A stretch of 64,000 bases of DNA, taken from assembly GCF_047663525.1 (NCBI RefSeq), contig NC_092611.1:2641001-2705000 (forward strand), written 5' to 3'. This stretch comes from Anas platyrhynchos. Taxonomy: Eukaryota > Chordata > Aves > Anseriformes > Anatidae. Position numbers and translations under genes: made by a program. Positions 39,690 to 50,300 of this stretch are shown here, piece after piece (within the stretch, counting starts at the first letter, position 1; every line of letters begins with the position of its first letter). Below the pieces are notes generated by a model. The model was not told where the DNA came from. It saw nothing but the letters and a program-made list of their open reading frames with translations, and searched no databases.

Positions 39690-40510
39690 CTAAGGCACTC
39701 CAGAATCTTCCCACAAAGCATCCCAGCAGCAGCCTACAAAGTATCCCAGTGTGCTCACTGAGAACATCCCAGCATCATCCCCTAAAACATCCTGGTATCC
39801 TCCCTTGGTTTATCATGGCATCATCTCCTAAAGCTGCTCAGTGTCAGCTTCCAAAGCACTCGCTTAAAGCATCCCAGTGTGCTCACTGAAAGCATCCTAG
39901 CATCATCCCCTAAAGCATCTGACCACCCTCCTCTAAAGCATCCCAGTATCATCTCCTAAAACATCCCTTGTTATCCCTTGGTGCATCCCAGAATAATTTC
40001 CTGGAGCATCTCAGTGTCTTCCCCTAAAGCATCCCCGCGTGCTCAACTAAAGCATCCCAGCAGTATCTTCTAAAGCTTCCTGGCATCATCCCCTAAATCA
40101 TCACACCATCCTCCCCTAAAGCATGCTGGAATCATCACCTAAAGCACATCAGTTTGCCCTCCAAAAACATCCCAGCTTCGTGGTCTAAAGCACCCTGGCA
40201 TCATCTTCTACAGCATCTCAGTGTCACCACCTAAAACATCCCAGTACACTCCTCTAAAGCAACCTACATCAACCCTGAAGTGTTATCCCCTAAAGAATCC
40301 CCCCCACACACACTCCTCTAAAGCATCACCCACTCCTCTAAAGCACCATCTCCTAAAGCCTCCGGGCATTATCCCCTAAAACACGCCATTATCGCCCCTG
40401 CAGCATCCCACTACACTTCCCAGCATCATCCTAAAGCATCCCACCATCATCCCCTAAGACACCCCGCTTTGCTCTTCTCCAACACCCCCGTGTCACCACC
40501 TAAAGCTCCC
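39690..40510. repeat. Degenerate minisatellite, unit about 30 bp
   Basis: About 25-28 diverged copies of CTAAAGCATCCCAGCATCAT then CCC. The period is irregular, and copies vary between AAAGCATCCCAG and AAAACATCCTGG. Non-coding. Confidence 0.85.
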
Positions 40511-40568
40511 CGTCTCTTCCCCCTTGTTGTGCCCGGGGCCCTCCTCCCTGGCACGGCGTCCCGTGCCC

Positions 40569-40577
40569 TGTATAAAT
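40569..40577 (+). promoter_or_regulatory. TATA-box-like element in the ROBO3 upstream spacer
   Basis: TATAAATAT preceded by GTGCCCTG and followed by CpG-containing sequence (CAACGCGCCGC). It is a good match to a core TATA box, 2.7 kb upstream of the ROBO3 ATG. No exon was recognised downstream, so it may mark a distal or non-coding first exon, or be chance. Confidence 0.25.
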
Positions 40578-41844
40578 ATTCAACGCGCCGCATTTCCAGG
40601 CAGCCGCCGACACAGGCGGTAGCAGGGAGCTCCCCGGGGGTATGCTAATAGCCGGGCTGTGCGGGATTTACATCCCCCGCATCGGCATGGGGGCTCCCAG
40701 CCGCTCGTTTGCCCATACAAATGCCTTGTCACTAGTCATTACTCAGCTCCGGCCCGCCCGGCTCCCACCTTGCGGCTCCGTGCCTCAGTTTCCCCACCCC
40801 GATGCCATCCGGCACCGCCGCAGAGGGTTGGGAAAGGCGGGGACAGAGACTGCGGAGATAAAGAGGGACACGGAGGCAAAGCCTGGGGACAGCCTCACCC
40901 TGTCCTAGCCTGATGCAAAAATTCTGAGGAGCGATTTTCAGCCACGCCCGAGCGGCACCCAAGCCCTGCGCAAACAGCCACTAATCGCCGAATTAAAGGA
41001 CAATTAGGCAGCGCGGCGGCGATAATAAATCTGCTAACAAGGAGGCAATGCCCCCAGCACCACCCTGCGCTCGCTGTTTGCCCATCTGATTAACAGGGAC
41101 AAATCAGGGGATTAGCTGCCGGGACGAAGTGGTTCCTTTGTCTGCTTCCCCCGTCCCAAGAGGAGGTTTTGGGGGCTGGATCTGCGTGTGCCGCCCTCAG
41201 GAGCCTCTCACCCCTGTCTTAGGCCTGGGGTGACCCAGAGCAGGGTTAATGTGGAGGATTTCCAACAAGCCAGGGCTGGGTGCTTTAATCCCCAGGGCTC
41301 CCAAAACCCTCGGATTCACATTAAAAACTCTTCAGAGCACTCCATTAAAAGAGGCCCAAAAGCTCTCTGGGGACGGGTAGCTGTGGGATCCCCGGTGCAC
41401 AGCTTGTCACCACCTTAGAGGGGATTAACATGCTCCTCTACTCTCTTTCCTGGCCAAGGAGATGCTGGAGATGCCCTGTCCTCGCTGTTTGGCTTTCCGG
41501 GGCACACAGAAACCCCAGGCTCAGGGAGGGAAGATGCCATGGCATTAAATATTGCGGCACCACTTTCAATTACCAATGCAGAGAATTGTTAGAGTTGGAT
41601 AAACCTGTTATTCTGCAGGTAATTTATTTCCACTTTTTCCTACCAGGAGTCCCTGGACTGCTGAAAGCCCAGCAGGAGAAATGGAAAAGCTTTGTGTTAC
41701 TATTAAATTAATATTTATTTGCTTTCTCTTCTTGCCCATGAACAAGAGGAGGCATGAATAATGCATGGCCCTGCAGATGCCTAGATAGGAGCTCTGTGGT
41801 CGCAGCAGTGACTTTCCTGGCTGGGGCTGAAAGAGGTGGAGTGG

Positions 41845-42510
41845 CTCCCAGGTGTTCACAGATGTGCCAGAGGGCCCCAGAAATCCCGATGTGCATCCAA
41901 TGCACATGCCCGTATGCCACCAGACGTGTGCACAACCCGTGCCCCTCCAGTTGTGCACGCCTGCACATCTCTGCACCCCTCTAGATGTACACCTGTGGCC
42001 TCCAGCACAGCTCCATGTGTGTGCCTGTTCTCCAGAGCCCTCCAGATGTACGGCCAGATGTGAACTCACCCAGATCCTATTTTCACGTCCAGTTGAAAGC
42101 AGCTAAACATTGTCATGGCTCCAGATGCACACAAATTCAAAGTATGCTGCTCTCCAGAGGTGAGTGTGCACTTCCAGCACAAAGGTGCCTGCATCTATGT
42201 GCACAGCTGTGGCACCAGGGACCCATCCAGCTGTGGGTGCACACGATGCCCAAGCCTCGCAGCTGTGCGCACCAGCTGCACCCCAGTTCTGAATCATAAA
42301 AGCCTGCTGTCTCCCAGCTGTGCACAATGGCCCGAAAAAGCCTCCAGATGTGAACCAGTGTTGGAGCACATTCGTACCCCAGATGAGCTGAGCTGCACAG
42401 GCCCCCTTTCATCTGTAGGTGTGCATCCAGATGTGTGTGCCTGGTGGCCGCTTCTTCCAGATTTATGGCAAGGGGGGAGCACAGGCGCCTCCAGATGTGC
42501 ACACAGATGT
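41845..42510. repeat. Degenerate minisatellite with CCAGATGTGCAC / CCAGCTGTGCAC motif
   Basis: Many copies of TCCAGATGTGCACAC and CCAGCTGTGCACA-type words at irregular 25-45 base spacing. The motif contains E-box cores (CAGATG, CAGCTG). Open readings across it on both strands are repeat shadows. Confidence 0.75.
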
Positions 42511-42704
42511 CACCCAGCTGTCTCCCCATCACCCGTTCCTCTTCCCAGCCACCTCTTCCCATCCCGCCCGCACACCCCAAGCCCCCTCGCTGCCCCCACC
42601 CCCTCGCCAGCCGCAGCTTTGTGCTTTTCCAGCCTGGTCATTAGTGCCACCCTAACGAGCCCCTTCTCACGCCAGGGGGATGCAGCTGGGGGGCCATGCT
42701 CAGG

Positions 42705-42805
42705 CTCCAATTAGCGCCGGGAGCAGCCAGCTCCGAAAAGGTGCATTGCTTCACACGGTAGCCCGTCGCATTAATAAATCCGCTAATTGCCAATTATGAA
42801 TTTGA
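42705..42805. promoter_or_regulatory. AT-rich homeodomain motif cluster close to ROBO3 (candidate element)
   Basis: CCAATTAGCGCCGG, GCATTAATAAATCCGCTAAT and GCCAATTATGAATTTG lie within 100 bases, about 450 bases upstream of the ROBO3 ATG. They resemble paired or homeodomain binding sites in otherwise GC-rich DNA. Their regulatory role is inferred. Confidence 0.35.
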
Positions 42806-43059
42806 GAGGCGTTTTGCAAAGGCAGAGCAGGGGGTGACGGCAGAGGCGGGACCCGGCATACTGTGGGATCGTCCTGGGCTCCCCAGCAGCATCTTCGTCC
42901 CCTTCGTCCTCCTCCTCCCTCCATCCCCCTCGGCTGGGGGGAGTAGCTCAGGACCCCCCTGCCCCCCCTCCAAGGGTGACCGCCGCTCCCCGGGTCCCCC
43001 CCCCTTTTCTCTCCGCCCCCCACCTCTGTGCCCCCCCCCCTCCGCTTCTCGCTGGCCTC

Positions 43060-44300
43060 GCCCCCGCTCCCCGCCGGGACAGGGGGGCGGTGCCGAGCCG
43101 AGCCGAGCCGAGCCGAGTCTTGCCGTGCTGAGTCTTGCCGTGCTGTTCTGGTCTGGCAGTGCCGAGCTGAGCCGAGCCGAGCCGTGCCGGATCCGGCCAA
43201 GCCGTGCCGGGTCCGGCCGTGCCGAGCCGTGCCAGGATGCTGCGGTACCTGCTGAAGACGCTGCTGCAGATGAACCTGTTCGCGGACTCGCTGGCGTCCG
43301 AGATGTCCAACTCCTCCGAGCTGCTGCTCGGCCTCAACGGCAGCATCACCGCGCTCGACCTCCACAACCTCACCGCCGGCAACGGTACGCGCCCAGCCCC
43401 GCGTCCCGGCCCCGCCGTCCCGGCCCCGCCGCTGGAAGCAGCGCGCAGCCCCCAGCCCCGACCCGGGACCTGAACGGGGACCGGCCCCGCGTCCTCACAC
43501 GCGGATCCGTCCCGTGTCCCCAGAGCAGCCCCATTTTCCAAAGCCTGTGCCTTGTCCTGTGACTGGGAGCGGCTTCGCATTCCCAGACAAGATCCGTGTT
43601 TCCCAAACCGACCCTGCGACCCCGCGCCGGGAGCGCCGCATGTTCCCAAATCGTCTCCGTACCCCAAACCGAGGCCACTCTCGTATTCCCAAAGCCGCTG
43701 CGCTCCCCGAGCCGGGAGGGTCTCCGGGGCAGAGGCGGTACCGGAGGGACGGGGGGGGCCGGCTGCATTTAGAGCACTTTTTGAGTTCTTCCCCTCTCTT
43801 CCCCTCTCTTTGCGCCCAAAATTTTTGCTCCGTTTGGGTCAGGGCGGGCCGATCAGGGAGGGGGAGCCCTGCTGCGGGAGCCCCCCTGCGGGAGCCCCTT
43901 GTCCCATCGCAGCCGGCTGGGCTCGGCAAGGGGCCCGGCTCGGCCCCCCTGCTCGTCCCAATTAGCCCCGCGCCCAGCAGCGCCCCTCGGGGTGCCTGGA
44001 ACCCCGCAGCATCCCGTCCCCACGGCAGCGCATCCCTGTCGCCAAGGGCTTCCCTCTGTCCCGCAGGGGTGACCCTCCCGGCTCTCGGTGCCCCTTACCC
44101 GCACGCCCCCCCCCCCCCCCAGCCCATCTGCGTGTGACAGCAGTGACACTCCGTGACCGAAGCCCGAACTGCAGCGCCGGCGCTGGGGCACGCCGAAATG
44201 GCACTGGGGGACCCGTCGGGACACACCGCTGGTGGCCCTGGGGACACAGCGGGCCGTGCCACTCGGTCACAGACTGGAGGAAGCCGGGGCTGGGGCGTCA
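43060..44300. promoter_or_regulatory. ROBO3: CpG island at the ROBO3 first exon
   Basis: CpG-dense stretch spanning the ROBO3 leader, exon 1 and the start of intron 1; likely contains the promoter or the sequence just downstream of it. No TATA box was seen close to the ATG. Confidence 0.6.
43091..43235 (+). repeat. ROBO3: GCCGA/GCCGT pentanucleotide repeat in the ROBO3 leader
   Basis: Imperfect tandem GCCGA, GCCGT and GTGCCGAG-type pentamers ending one base before the start codon. If transcribed, it forms a GC-rich, structure-prone 5' UTR. No in-frame upstream ATG is seen in it. Confidence 0.8.
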
Positions 44301-47300
44301 TTAAAGTCCCGCTCTTTAATTAACTGCCGAAGGGCTCGCCGAGGGGCTGGGATTTCTTGGCCCGCTCCAGTTTGGGGGTCTCTGTGTGGCAAACGCTGCT
44401 CTGAACTCTGGCTTGGTACAAATCAATGCAGGCACCAGCATTAATGAGTGTTAATTAATTCTCCTGCCTTAACGATAGGGATTTCCCTGGATTCATTGAG
44501 AAACAGACACACAGACTTGATGGGGAGGGGAGGCTTTTTTTTTTTTTTTAATTAAAACCAAACATTTTCTGCAACTTAATGTCACCAACTCCTGGCGTGC
44601 CACATCCCAGGGGAAACAGGCACCAAAAGTACCAAACAGGGACAAACCGTGCTGCACTGAGCTCTTTGGTACAGACCCTTTAATTGCTGACCCCCCCCCG
44701 GCTGCAGCCACCACCCTGCCCTGCGGGTCCACCGCTCCTGGGACAGTGCCCGCACACTGTGGGCCCTGACTACCCTTCTCTTCTCCACCACTGCCCAGGT
44801 TTTCTGGTCCAGCATCCTTCCCAGGCCAGGACATGTGTCCCCCTCCCTGTCACTGTCCCCATCCCTGCCCTTGCTCCTGTTCCCGTCCTTGTCCCCATCA
44901 TCATCCCTGTTCTTGTCCTTGTCCCCATTCTAGTCCCCATTCTCATGCCCAACCCTGTCCTTGTCCCCATCCCCATTCCAATCCTCGTCCTGACTCCCCC
45001 TCTCCCTCCCTCTCTCCCTCTCCCATTTCCATCCTGTCTCTATCCCTATCTATGTCCCCGTCCCCACATCTCCTGCCCTATACTCTCATGGCCTTGCTCC
45101 CAGCCCCCAGTCCACACAGGGAAGGGGACACAGGAGTGACACGGGGGGGGCGGAGGATGCACGGGAGCCCTCCCCACTGCCAGCTGAGCCCTGGACACAC
45201 TTCATCTCACCTCCTGGGGGCTGAGCATCCTCAGGGTATGCAACACACTTCCTCAGGGTCCCACCCCCAGCTGGAGGACTCGGCACCCCGCATCGTGGAG
45301 CACCCCTCAGACCTGCTGGTGTCCAAGGGTGAGCCGGCCACGCTGAGCTGCAAGGCAGAAGGACGCCCCCCGCCCACCATCGAGTGGTACAAGGACGGTG
45401 AGCGGGTGGAGACGGACCATGAAGACCCCCGCTCCCACCGCACGCTGCTGCCCAGCGGCTCTCTCTTCTTCCTCCGCATCATCCACGGCCGCCGTGGCAA
45501 ACCTGACGAGGGCGTCTATGTCTGTGTGGCCAGGAACTACCTGGGTGAAGCCACCAGCAGGAATGCCTCACTGGAGGTGGCTGGTGAGCACCCTCCATGC
45601 TGCCACCCCCTTTTCCCAGCCACTGGCTTGGGGCAGAGCTGCTGCCCTGGTCAGTACTGGAAAATGTCATGAGGAACGGGTCATTTGGAGGGGCATTGGG
45701 GGATATCAGGGCTCTTCCAGCCCCCCTCTGTTTCCCTGTTGTCACCTCTGATCTGGGCTGCTGCTGGATGAGGGGGTGAACATCCCCGCCCTCCCGCCGC
45801 CCCCCTCCCCCCAGCCCTGATGCTGCTAAATGAAAACAAGTGAAAATATTGTACCTGGTGGCATCCCCTGGCTTCCCTCGCTTTGTTGGGTGGCTCGGTG
45901 GCACCCTGGGGTCCTGCAGGGCTGGGTGTCAGCCCTGGGAACAAGCCCCAGGACCAGGGTTTGGGGGTGATGGGGGACACGAGAGGGATGGGGGTGGATG
46001 CACAATGGGGGACAGTCTGCACTGGGCTTGGATTAAGCACCAGAATTGCTCCTTGGTCATGCAAACATTAACTGCAGCATCACTGGGTCTGTTGCTGTAC
46101 CCTGGGAAATCATTGCCATGCTGGGAAAGGGTATTTTTTGCCCACAAAAGGGGTTCCTGCTGCAGAAGGAGCATACAGATGGGGAAACTGAGGCAGGGCT
46201 GACGCTGTGGCATCCCTCCCCTCCCAGTGCTGCGGGATGATTTCCGGCAGCCCCCCGGGGATGTGGTGGTGGCGGTGGGTGAGCCGGCCGTCCTTGAGTG
46301 CGTTCCACCCCGTGGTCACCCTGAGCCCACTGTCTCATGGAAGAAGAACGGCGCCCTGCTCAATGACAAGGATCAGCGCATCACGGTGAGGGACAGGGTG
46401 GTCCCCAAAAACCAGGGTTGGTGTTTGGGCCCTGGCTGAGCTCGGCTTCCCGGCAGATCCGTGGTGGGAAGCTGATGATGGCCACCACACACAAGAGCGA
46501 TGCTGGCATCTACGTCTGCGTGGCCACCAACATGGTGGGGGAGCGGGACAGCGAGCCGGCTGAGCTGGTGGTCTTCGGTGCGTGGGGGCGAGGATGTGTT
46601 TTTCGGGGTGCTGGGGGTGGCAGGGCTGTGACAGACAGCAGCTGCCCCACAGAACGCCCCACATTCAGCAAGTGGCCACTAAACCAAGCGGTCCTGGTGG
46701 ATGAGATGGCTGAGTTCCCCTGTGAGGCACTGGGGGATCCCCAGCCCACAGCCCGCTGGCGCAAGGAGGACGGTGAGCTGCCACCGGGAAGGTAAGTGGT
46801 GGGCGAGGGGCTGGCACAGAGGTTGCCACAGCCGGTGCTGGGATGGGCATCTGTAATGGGGCTGGGTATGCTGGTACCTCATCCCATGTCCTCACTGCAT
46901 CCCACATCCCCATCGCATTCCACATCCTTGCATCCTGGATCTCCACCACACCTACATCCTCATCACATGCTGCCTCCCCTTCACATTCCACATCCCCAAC
47001 ACAATGGTTCCATCTTGCAACCACATCCCTGCTTGCATCCTGCATCTCCCACCATGTCCCCCTCACACCCCACATCCCCATCACACCCCATGTCCCCATG
47101 GCACCCTTGTGGCACCCCGGTGCCCTGCTGGTGCCGTGGGCTTGGGGGGTCCTCCCCAGGTGGGAGCTGCTGGCTGACAACACCCTGAGGATCAGCCGGG
47201 TGCGTGTGGAAGATGAAGGCACCTACACCTGTGTGGCCGAGAACAGCGTGGGCAAGTCAGAGGCCTCAGGCACCCTCATCGTGCGTGGTAAGGGGGGACC

Positions 47301-50300
47301 CCTTAGGAGCACCCCAGCATGCTTGCAAGTATGCAACCCCCCCTTTTCTTTCTGTCTCCCCCCTGTACCAGTGCCCCCCCAGCTTGTCACCTGGCCCCAT
47401 AACCAGAGCGTCCCCCCTGGCCACAGCGTGACCTTCCAGTGTGAGACCACAGGCAATCCGCCACCAGCCGTGTTTTGGCAGAAGGAAGGCAGCCAGGTCT
47501 GTCCCCTGCACTGTCCCCAGACCTCCGACACCCCCGCCCCCACCACACAGCAGAGCTTTGCCTCCCTTCCTCCCCCAGACGCTGCTGTTCCCGGGCCAGC
47601 CTCCCCAGCCAGCCAGCCGCTTTTCGGTAGCCCCCGGTGGTGCCATGACCATCGCTGCCGTCCAGCCGACCGACGCAGGCTATTACCTGTGCCAGGCCAT
47701 CAGTGTGGCCGGTAGCGTCCTGGCCAAGGCACTGCTGGAGGTGGAGGCGGGTAGGTGGGCGCCAGGTCAAGCAGAAAATGTGCGTTTTCAGCACACCTGC
47801 TGAACTGTGGCAGGGAAGGGGAGGGGGGTCATTTGGATATTTCCCCCACCCTGCAGCACCCACTGAGCATGGGCCACCTGTCATCCACTGGGGCCCCGCC
47901 AACCACACGGTGCTGCCAGTGGGGGCCACGGTGTGGCTGCCCTGCTGGGTGGCCGGTGACCCCCAGCCCCACGTGGCGTGGCTGAAGGACGGCCGGGCCA
48001 TGCCGGGCCCCGAGACCCGCACCAGCCTGCTGGAGAATGGCACCCTGCAGATCAGCAGCCTGCGGGTGAGCCGTCCTGCTGGGGAGAGCCCTGAAGGACC
48101 GGGGGGGGCTGAGATGGGGAGTGGGGTGCAAGGGGTGGTGGGTGCCCAAGGTGCTGGGTGCCCAGGGTGCTGGCTGCTCAGGACAATGGGGCAGGAGCTC
48201 TTCCCTTTGCAGGTGACAGACTCGGGGCAGTATGAGTGTGTGGCCACCAGCTCAATGGGTGAGACGCGTTGGAGTGGGACCCTGCAGGTGCAAGGTGAGT
48301 TGTGGGGATGCTGTGGGACCAGGGAAGCCATGGGACTGGGGAAGCAGCTGCCATGGGTCTCAGCACCTCTCCTCACAGGTGATGGATCTGGACTTTCCCC
48401 ACCACCCCCAGAGCCTGCCATCCTCCCCCAGCCACCCTCCACCCCTCTGGTCACCAATGTCACTAAAAGCAGTGTTACCCTGAGCTGGAAAGGGAATGAG
48501 CAAAGCAGTGGCACTACTGTCACCTATGTTGTGGAAGCTTTCAGGTATCCCACAGCTGCCCCCTCCAGGTTCAGTGGGGACCTGGTGGCCCGGTGCCACC
48601 CTGCCATGGGTCACCTTTGTCCCCTGGCAGTGAGGCAGCAGGTGGCCCGTGGCAGACAGTGGCAGCCAACGTGGAGGGCGAGACACACACTGTGAGTGGC
48701 CTTGTCCCTGACACCGTCTACCTCTTCCTGGTGCGGGCAGTCAGTGCCCATGGGCTCAGCGACCCCAGCGGAGTCTCAGAGCCCATCCGCACCCAAGGTG
48801 AGACCCAGAAGAGGTGCAAAGGGACCCAGAACCCTTTGGTGCATCACTGTGGCCATGCACCCAACACCATCCTGCTTTTTGGCAGATGCCAGCCCCACGC
48901 AGCCAGGCCTGAACCCTCAGCAGGTGCCAACGGAGCTTGCGCAAGTGGCCGTGCACCTGCAGGAGCCAGTGGTGCTGCCACCAGGTGCCGTCCGCCTCTC
49001 CTGGACTGTGAGTGCAGGGACACGGTGGGAGAGGAGGGGGACATGATGCAGCACATCCCATGACCCCCCTACCCTGTTCCCATCCCTTGTGCCCCCAGGT
49101 GGAGCCCCCATCGCCCTTCGTGCAGGGCTACCAGGTGCTGTACCGGCGGCGTGGTGGGCGCTGGGAGGCACGGGACGTGCGGGCACCAGGCGAGCGGGGT
49201 GCCCTGCTCACTGGGCTGCGCCGCGGCCAGGACTACGAGGTGAAGGTGCGGCCCTACTTCCACCATCTCCACGGTCCTGACAGTGCTGTGCGTGCCCTGC
49301 GCACCCCCGAGGCGGGTGAGTGTGGGAATAGGGTGTGGGGATATGGGGCAGCACGGCCATGACACCCCGCGTCGCCCCACAGCCCCCAGTGCCCCACCAC
49401 GGGCTGTCAGTGCAGTGGGGAATGGCACCAGTGTCCGCATCTCGTGGCAGCCGCCACCGCTGGCTGAGCAGAACGGTGTCATTCGTGACTATCGGGTAAG
49501 TGGGGCCAGCAGGGGCCCACATCCCCATCACATCCCACATTCTCGTCGCATTCTTGTTGCATCCCACATCCTCATTGTATCCTACATCTCCAGCCCATCC
49601 CACGTCCCCACTGAATCCTGTATCCCCATCACATCCCGCATCTCCATCTCGTTTCACATCTTTATCACCCGCATTATTCCCATCGTCTCTCAAGCCCTCA
49701 CTGCATCCCACGTCCCCATCACACCCCACGTTTCCCTCTGCCCCCCTCCCCCCCCCGCCATAAAGATGCATCCCCCCACCAGATCTGGTGCCTGGGCAAC
49801 GAGAGCCGATTCCACATCAACCAGAGTGTGGAGGGGACGGTGCTGGCAACGGTGCTGCAGGGGCTGGTGCCTGGTGTCCCCTATCGTGCTGAGGTGGCAG
49901 CAGCCACCGGCGCGGGTGTGGGTGCTCGCAGTGCACCTGTCCCTATCCATATTGGTGAGTGCCCCCGCACTGTGCAGGACCCACGGGTGGGGGCTACAGG
50001 GGTCCTCCTTGTGGTGGGTGCCGTGGTTGGCTCCTCGGAACCTGCTGGTTCCCCCTCTGCTTGCAGCACCTCCTGTGGAGCGGGAAGCAGGGCCAGTAGG
50101 CCGGGGTGGTGTGGCTGAGCAATTGGCAGAGATGGCGAGGAGGCCGGCCTTCATCGCTGGCATTGGCGGTGCCTGCTGGCTTGTCCTCGCTGGCTTTGGT
50201 GCCTGGCTCTATGGCCGCCGCCGGAGGAGGAAGGAACTGAGCCACTTCACGGGTACGGGCACAGGCACGGCCCTGGGTGTCCCAGATCCACTTGTCCCTA

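Larger units (their letters stand above)
36511..43090. other. Intergenic MSANTD2-ROBO3 spacer
   Basis: No protein or RNA gene is supported. It contains three degenerate minisatellites (37080-37570, 39690-40510 and 41845-42510) and, between them, islands of AT-rich sequence with TAATTA/CTAATTA cores (about 36790-36970, 37655-37775, 38690-38870, 40980-41045, 41560-41720 and 42705-42805). Because the two flanking genes diverge from it, the spacer is the natural place for ROBO3 and MSANTD2 control elements. The open readings here follow the repeats and show no conservation features. Confidence 0.75.

Noticed and set aside
40642-40913. Small plus-strand frames just after the TATA-like box
   Set aside because: No conserved features and two overlapping frames of equal length; not enough to call a gene.
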